A DNA stretch of 7,319 nucleotides, taken from Rhodoferax sp. UBA5149. GTDB taxonomy: Bacteria > Pseudomonadota > Gammaproteobacteria > Burkholderiales > Burkholderiaceae_C. Shown here one piece after another: positions 5,300 to 7,319 of this stretch. The notes beneath the pieces were generated by a model that saw only the letters and a list, made by a program, of their open reading frames with translations, did not search any database and was not told the DNA's origin. Within the stretch, counting starts at the first letter, position 1; every line of letters begins with the position of its first letter. A program made the position numbers and the translations under genes. The stretch spans positions 1 to 7,319 of the forward strand of contig NZ_DHXT01000068.1 of assembly GCF_002413825.1 (NCBI RefSeq). Reading direction: 5' to 3'.

Positions 5300-6561
5300 A
5301 CGCCAAGGTACGCCAGCACACCCTCGCCCGCCCTTTTTCCACTGGAAAAACAAGCCGTTATCAAATAGCCGCCGGTAGGCGCTTCCCAGTCGAGCATCTC
5401 ACCAGCGCAAAACACGCCGGGCAATTGCTCCAGCATCAGGTTCTTGTCCATCACCTCAAACAGCACGCCGCCGGCCGTGCTGATGGCTTCGTCGAGGGGG
5501 CGCGCGGCGACCAGCGTGATGGGCAGGGCCTTGATGGCGGCAGCCAGTTGGGCCGGGTCATTCATCTGCGCCTTGCTCAGCAACTCATGCAGCATGGCGG
5601 CCTTGATGCCGTCGATGCTGAGGCGGCTTTTGAGATGACTGGAGAGCGAACGCGAGCCGCGCGGGTGGCGCACCTCGGCCAGTACCTTTTCTGCCGCCAT
5701 ATCGGGCAGCAAATCCAGATGGAAAGTCGCGTGGCCCTGGCGGATGATGTCGTCGCGCAGCAGGCTGGAGGCGGCGTAAATCAGGCTGCCTTCCACGCCC
5801 GTCGCGGTGGCCACAAACTCGCCCTTGCGCTGGAAGCTGACGCCCTGCGAGGTCGTGAAGTGAATCGCCACCGATTTGAAGGGCTGACCGGCAAAGCGGC
5901 TGGTGAAATGCTCGCTCCAGCCGCCCTTGGCATCAAAGCCGCAGTTGCTGGGCAGCAGCGGCGCCACGGCCACGCCGCGCGCTTGCAACCACGGCACCCA
6001 TGCGCCGTTGGAGCCCAACCGCGCCCAGCTGCCACCACCCAAAGCGAGCACCACGGCGTCGGCCTGTGCCTGCACCGGGCCTTGCGGGGTATCGAAGTTC
6101 AAATGCGTGCATTCCGTGTTGTCGGCGCTCCAGCCGGTCCAGCGGTGCCGCATGTGAAACTGCACGCCCGGCCCCGCAGCAGGATGGCGCAAGCGGTGCA
6201 GCCAGGCGCGCAGCAGGGGCGCGGCCTTCATGTCGGAAGGAAACACCCGCCCCGAAGTGCCCACAAAGGTGTCCACCCCGAGCCCCTTGGCCCAGGCGCA
6301 CACCTGGCCGCCGTCAAAACCCTTGAGCAGGGCCTCGATCTGTTGGCGCCGGGCACCATAGCGGGAGGCAAAAATGTCCACCGGCTCGGAGTGCGTGAGG
6401 TTCAGCCCGCCCTTGCCGGCCAGCAGGAACTTACGCCCGACCGAGGGCATGGCGTCGTACAGATGCACCTCGACACCGGCGCTGGATAACACGTCAGCGG
6501 CCATCAAACCGGCCGGGCCGCCACCCACCACAATCACTTTTTTCATTGAATCACTTTTCAT
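5293..6561 (-). CDS. FAD/NAD(P)-dependent flavoprotein, BaiN/HI0933 family (TIGR03862-like)
   Basis: A 422-aa cytoplasmic flavoprotein of the HI0933/BaiN superfamily, closest to the branch I know as TIGR03862 (uncharacterised flavoprotein, PP_4765 type). The Rossmann FAD motif is VIVVGGGPAGLMAAD (9-23), with Asp36 at the end of the second strand for the adenosine ribose. The family signature GRKFLLAGKGGLNLTHSEP (42-60) corresponds to the 'GRKxxxSGxGRCNxTN' motif of HI0933 but has GGLN in place of GRCN, typical of this branch. A second signature, GTSGRVFPSDMKA, lies near residue 100. The C-terminal FAD-closing motif GEMLDWEAPTGGYLITACFS precedes SGKRAGEG near the end. The ATG at 6561 was chosen because it overlaps the stop of the upstream gene as TAATG and has GGATGG 6 nt before it; ATG 6546 lacks a ribosome site, and ATG 6615 would lie inside the upstream gene. 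Substrate unknown. Confidence 0.9.
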   Translation of the reverse strand: MKSDSMKKVIVVGGGPAGLMAADVLSSAGVEVHLYDAMPSVGRKFLLAGKGGLNLTHSEPVDIFASRYGARRQQIEALLKGFDGGQVCAWAKGLGVDTFVGTSGRVFPSDMKAAPLLRAWLHRLRHPAAGPGVQFHMRHRWTGWSADNTECTHLNFDTPQGPVQAQADAVVLALGGGSWARLGSNGAWVPWLQARGVAVAPLLPSNCGFDAKGGWSEHFTSRFAGQPFKSVAIHFTTSQGVSFQRKGEFVATATGVEGSLIYAASSLLRDDIIRQGHATFHLDLLPDMAAEKVLAEVRHPRGSRSLSSHLKSRLSIDGIKAAMLHELLSKAQMNDPAQLAAAIKALPITLVAARPLDEAISTAGGVLFEVMDKNLMLEQLPGVFCAGEMLDWEAPTGGYLITACFSSGKRAGEGVLAYLGVK

Positions 6562-7319
6562 TAAATACCATCCAAAATTTCTATCAAAGCGCCCTGCGGC
6601 GTCAAAAACGCGCACCGGACCACCTCATCCGGGTAAATGGCCTGCACCGCGGCCCGGTAGTTGCGCAGCTGCGTCACCAGCTCGGGCTGCTGTTGCGGTG
6701 CGTGGGTTGACTTGTAGTCCAGCACCCACCAGTGGCCGGCCTGCGCGCCGTCCTGGCGCTGCACCAGGCGGTCCAGCCGCAGCAGCTCGCCCTGGTGCAT
6801 CAGCTCGACTTCATTGCCTTGCCAGCCGACCACCGCCTTGTCCCAGGCCCAGGCACCCTCGCCCTGCAAGATGCGCCCGGCCATCGCCGCCGCTTGTGTG
6901 CCTTGCTCCGGCGTGAGCTCAAATTCGCGCACGACAGCGGCCGTGTTGTTGCTTGAGGCCTCGCCCCATTCCAGCAACCGGTGCATGGCCTTGCCAAGGC
7001 GGGCGGTGGGAGAGTCTACGTCATCTTCGGCGTCCGCCAGTGCCGTGCTTGCTTCATTTTTTATAGCAGCTTGCGCAGTGTCCACGGGGGCTAGAGGCAG
7101 TTCTTTTATATAGAACAGATTGGCAGCCGCCGTTACCGGGGGCGCCAGCGGCTCAAGCAACGCGTGGGAAGTGACCGCCGTCGCCAAGTCGGCCAGGCGC
7201 TGCCACCAGCTGCGCTCGGCCGCCCGGTACGGCTCGATACTGGAGATCGCCAGCGTGTGCCGGGCCCGCGTCAGGGCGACGTACAAGGCGTTGAGTTCTT
7301 CGCGCTGGCGCTCCACCCG
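6561..7319 (-). CDS. C-terminal part of an AddA/RecB-type UvrD helicase-nuclease (truncated by the window)
   Basis: The last 252 residues of a large DNA-repair helicase-nuclease; its start lies beyond the right edge. The visible part opens with REELNALYVALTRARHTLAI, which is helicase motif VI of the UvrD/RecB superfamily 1A enzymes. After a variable linker (about 30-105 of the fragment) comes a PD-(D/E)XK nuclease domain: GKAMHRLLEWGE (109-119, His112), RLDRLVQR (180-187, Asp182), WWVLDYKS (196-203, Asp200 and Lys202) and QLRNY (216-220). All the usual nuclease positions are there, so it should be active. The linker and ending fit AddA-type proteins of beta-proteobacteria better than enterobacterial RecB, hence AddA-type, but the upstream partner gene (addB) is not in view. 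Such enzymes resect double-strand breaks for recombination. Part of the linker (residues about 73-86) is encoded by a dispersed repeat. The stop overlaps the flavoprotein start. Confidence 0.88.
   Translation of the reverse strand, partial: RVERQREELNALYVALTRARHTLAISSIEPYRAAERSWWQRLADLATAVTSHALLEPLAPPVTAAANLFYIKELPLAPVDTAQAAIKNEASTALADAEDDVDSPTARLGKAMHRLLEWGEASSNNTAAVVREFELTPEQGTQAAAMAGRILQGEGAWAWDKAVVGWQGNEVELMHQGELLRLDRLVQRQDGAQAGHWWVLDYKSTHAPQQQPELVTQLRNYRAAVQAIYPDEVVRCAFLTPQGALIEILDGI
7049..7105 (+). repeat. Dispersed repeat, intragenic copy in the helicase-nuclease linker
   Basis: ATAGCAGCTTGCG (7063-7075), 12 variable bases and GGGCTAGAGGC (7088-7098) match the copy at 5239-5299 in both blocks, in order, orientation and distance. 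TCATTT precedes the core in both copies and a T-rich stretch follows. The copy is read on the opposite strand as protein, roughly LPLAPVDTAQAAIKNEAS, in the linker between helicase and nuclease domains, without breaking the frame. Confidence 0.6.

Noticed and set aside
5425..6489. 354-codon open frame on the plus strand, antisense to the flavoprotein
   Set aside because: It lies wholly within the flavoprotein gene, has low-complexity Gly/Ala/Arg/His-rich composition, no ribosome-binding site and no family motif. It is a by-product of GC-rich codon use on the real strand.
6374..6916. 180-codon Pro/Arg/Ala-rich open frame on the plus strand
   Set aside because: It is antisense to the flavoprotein start and the helicase-nuclease end, both of which have clear conserved motifs; its composition is typical of a non-coding frame.
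1..7319. tRNA, rRNA, CRISPR array, complete insertion sequence, attachment site or prophage genes
   Set aside because: No tRNA-like cloverleaf, rRNA segment, regularly spaced repeats, complete transposase with paired ends or integrase was recognised on either strand.

Overview
The window looks like a chromosomal segment of a beta-proteobacterium of the order Burkholderiales, most likely family Comamonadaceae (Rhodoferax/Polaromonas-like). This rests on recognised protein families and on a short dispersed repeat that I remember from that family; no database search was made. Six intact protein genes, one gene running off the right edge, two small candidate ORFs and one decayed transposase fragment can be supported.

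Left part (1-1298, + strand): a MarR-family regulator is followed by a 225-bp gap. The gap holds a sigma70-type promoter whose perfect TATAAT box lies inside a 27-bp near-perfect palindrome, a layout typical of a repressor operator. Downstream, a strong ribosome-binding site serves a possible 20-codon leader ORF, whose stop codon overlaps the start of a Pal-like (OmpA C-terminal domain) lipoprotein gene. The Pal gene stands apart from any tol genes. The MarR protein is the obvious candidate for the operator, but this is inference.

Middle part (1299-3332): the 355-bp gap after pal holds the decayed 3' end of an IS3-like transposase on the minus strand. It is followed by a polytopic membrane protein of the putative Na+/H+ antiporter family and a possible 27-aa single-helix membrane peptide. 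The next 278 bp contain nothing I can identify.

Right-middle (3333-4913): a DUF3014 inner-membrane-anchored protein (minus) and an unrecognised exported protein (plus) are divergent. They share a 200-bp AT-rich region with three consecutive palindromes.

Right part (4914-7319): a 379-bp gap contains a hairpin and a dispersed repeat that ends at the stop codon of a BaiN/HI0933-type flavoprotein gene (minus). This gene is coupled by a TAATG stop/start overlap to the end of an AddA/RecB-type helicase-nuclease gene that continues beyond the window. A second copy of the same dispersed repeat lies inside the helicase-nuclease gene, in the linker between the helicase and nuclease domains.

The genes do not form one obvious pathway. 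The most interesting parts are the regulated MarR/leader/Pal unit, the intergenic-plus-intragenic repeat pair, the palindrome cluster between the divergent genes, and the small membrane peptide. No rRNA, tRNA, CRISPR array or complete mobile element was seen.
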